Below, piece after piece: positions 62,716 through 64,000 of a stretch of 64,000 nt of DNA. Every line of letters begins with the position of its first letter. Within the stretch, counting starts at the first letter, position 1. Both the position numbers and the translations under genes were made by a program. A model generated the notes under the pieces. It did no database searches, was not told the DNA's origin, and saw nothing but the letters and a program-made list of their open reading frames with translations. This DNA is from an uncultured beta proteobacterium (GTDB taxonomy: Bacteria; Pseudomonadota; Gammaproteobacteria; Burkholderiales; Burkholderiaceae_C): assembly GCA_903869595.1 (NCBI GenBank), contig CAIPZV010000006.1:62001-126000 (forward strand), given 5' to 3'.

Positions 62716-63795
62716 TCATGCGCCCACTTGTTGTTGCAATTGGGGTATACGCGCCGTGGCTTTGCCGGCGGCGGCGGTGCGGGTTTCTACCCCCAATTTG
62801 ACAAACACGCGCTCCAGGTGTTTCTTCACCGTCATCGGGCTGCTGCCCAAAATATCGCCAATGTCTTTATTGGTTTTGCCCTTGACAACCCAATACAAAA
62901 CTTCGGCCTCGCGCGCTGTCAGCGTAAACGCGGCGGACATGGCTTGCATTACCGCGTGGTCGGACATTTCGCGCATCACGATCAGCCAATCGTCTGCGTC
63001 CAGCAAATTGTCTTGTGCGCTCTCGCTGGCGTGGTCGCCGGTTTGTTGGTGCAGGCGTAGCACCAGGCGGGCGCCCTTGTCTTGGTGCAGCGTTAGGTTG
63101 CGCGGCGCTTCGCCACGCTCTAGCGCGCGCATGCAGGCTTGCAGCCATTCCTGCACTTGCGGCGCGGTGCGGCTGGCATAGGGTGGGTGCAGCGGGCAGT
63201 AGCGCGCCAGCAATTCCCGCGAAAGCGCGGTCTGCCACATCAGCTTGCCATCGCGCGGGCGCACCGTCATGGTGGCATAGCCGAACGCATCGAGTGCATT
63301 GCGCGTTTGTCGGCGCTCGCGCGCACCGGCCAGGTGCATAGCGCTGCGGGCCAGCAACTCTTGGGGCCGCACGGGTTTGTGCACCACATCGGCGCAGCCC
63401 GCTTGCAGCGCCTGCACCAGTTGCTGCGGCTGGGCGCTATCGGCCAAAAATATGACCGGGCAGTGCGTGGCCGCCGCCAGCGCCTGCCAATGCTTCACCA
63501 TGGCCAGGCTGTCTACGTCCTGCAGTTGGCCGTCTAGCAGCAACAAGTCTGGCGCTTGCTGGCCTGCCTGCGCCAGCGCCTGCACGCCGCTGCTGAACGA
63601 TTCCACGCTGTAGCCGGCCCGCTCCATCAAAGGCCGCAAATATTGTTGCTCCGCGCTGTGCGGGCTCAGGATCCACACCAACTCGCCCTGGCCGGCGCCG
63701 GGCAGCGTCATCAGGCCGGCTAGCGCGGGCGTGGCGTAGTCCGAAGACGCAGATGAATCGCCGGGTGCGGGCGCTTGCATCACAGCCACTGTCAT
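62716..63795 (-). CDS. LuxR/FixJ-type response regulator with atypical receiver
   Basis: 359 residues. Residues 38-150 form a receiver-like domain with phospho-acceptor candidate D88 (LLLLDGQ), S120 and K140 (HKPVRPQEL), but the acidic pair of the phosphorylation pocket is replaced (WILSPHS). A middle PAS-like region follows. The C-terminal helix-turn-helix begins LTAREAEVLYWVVKGKTNKD. It lies upstream of urtA on the same strand and probably controls urea uptake through the TACG dyads. No sensor kinase is adjacent. Confidence 0.85.
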   Translation of the reverse strand: MTVAVMQAPAPGDSSASSDYATPALAGLMTLPGAGQGELVWILSPHSAEQQYLRPLMERAGYSVESFSSGVQALAQAGQQAPDLLLLDGQLQDVDSLAMVKHWQALAAATHCPVIFLADSAQPQQLVQALQAGCADVVHKPVRPQELLARSAMHLAGARERRQTRNALDAFGYATMTVRPRDGKLMWQTALSRELLARYCPLHPPYASRTAPQVQEWLQACMRALERGEAPRNLTLHQDKGARLVLRLHQQTGDHASESAQDNLLDADDWLIVMREMSDHAVMQAMSAAFTLTAREAEVLYWVVKGKTNKDIGDILGSSPMTVKKHLERVFVKLGVETRTAAAGKATARIPQLQQQVGA

Positions 63796-63998
63796 AGCCC
63801 GGCCCCCGGCGCCGCCAAGCCCAAGGCTGCGCAGGGTTCACCAAAGCGAGGCGTTTTGGGGGAAAAGCGGGCTGACAGCACCATGTCGGTGCGCTGGCGC
63901 ATTTTGTGCACCGCTATCGCGCAAAAAACGCCTTGCATTTGGTGCAAAGGCAATGCGCCAGCTAAAGGGGGGGCACAGAGGAAAAGGCCTGGGTTCAT
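63792..63998 (-). CDS. Doubtful short reading frame before the LuxR gene
   Basis: 68 codons, overlapping the regulator start by 4 bases. The translated sequence has no recognised domain. The DNA under it contains several dyads around TGCA (for example TTGCA-TTTGG-TGCAA at 63933-63947), which favour a control region over a gene. It is listed because of the ATGA overlap, which is common between true gene pairs here. Confidence 0.2.
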   Translation of the reverse strand: MNPGLFLCAPPLAGALPLHQMQGVFCAIAVHKMRQRTDMVLSARFSPKTPRFGEPCAALGLAAPGAGL

Positions 63999-64000
63999 AA

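Noticed and set aside
1..64000. CRISPR arrays, insertion sequences, prophage, integrases and rRNA
   Set aside because: No regularly spaced repeats, transposase or integrase motifs or rRNA-like stretches were seen while reading the window.

Overview
The window looks like chromosomal DNA of a betaproteobacterium of the order Burkholderiales, most likely a Comamonadaceae member (Rhodoferax/Polaromonas-like). This rests on the block pilBCD-coaE-zapD-yacG-mutT, two Bug/TctC-type binding proteins, the Urt urea transporter and dense coding with many 4-base ATGA or 1-base TGATG gene overlaps. I saw no rRNA, tRNA, CRISPR array, insertion sequence or phage gene. Names come from reading motifs and gene context; no database search was run.

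Layout. 1-1358: a DUF815 ATPase and a MutT-like NUDIX hydrolase. 1369-10221 (minus): one long chain rfbBDAC (dTDP-rhamnose), pilBCD (type IV pilus assembly), coaE, zapD and yacG, with almost every junction overlapping. 10417-15594: a TPR/glycosyltransferase-like protein, a degenerate beta-carbonic-anhydrase-like gene with its own terminator, a DTW-domain tRNA-modification protein, a TetR regulator whose divergent promoter sits inside a large inverted repeat, a DUF4188 protein and a carboxymuconolactone-decarboxylase-like protein. 15631-16614: a Bug/TctC binding protein.

16802-43972 is mainly a purine-salvage and purine-degradation region: a BMP-type nucleoside ABC transporter, xanthine dehydrogenase xdhAB, glycerate kinase, 8-oxoguanine deaminase-like amidohydrolase, a LysE exporter, a VapBC-like toxin-antitoxin pair, an MFS transporter, a Liv-type ABC transporter, membrane urate oxidase puuD, xdhC, a TonB-like lipoprotein, hydroxyisourate hydrolase uraH, PuuE allantoinase, a UraD-AllC fusion and an M20 hydrolase. 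Together these would carry imported purines to xanthine, urate, allantoin, allantoate and ureidoglycolate.

44232-48479 is the most unusual block: an operon of a small one-TM protein followed by three different voltage-sensor ion channels. The first has two voltage-sensor modules before one pore. The other two have a selectivity filter one residue shorter than the first. All three end in a similar acidic helical tail. I know of no described system with this make-up.

48528-55657 (minus) is an oxalate module: a TctABC transporter, a formyltransferase-like protein, formyl-CoA transferase and oxalyl-CoA decarboxylase. 56006-62463 holds a lone ureD facing the urea transporter urtABCDE. Upstream of urtA lie inverted repeats and a LuxR-type regulator with an atypical receiver domain. 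The common theme of the right two thirds is scavenging nitrogen and C2 compounds from purines, urea and oxalate.
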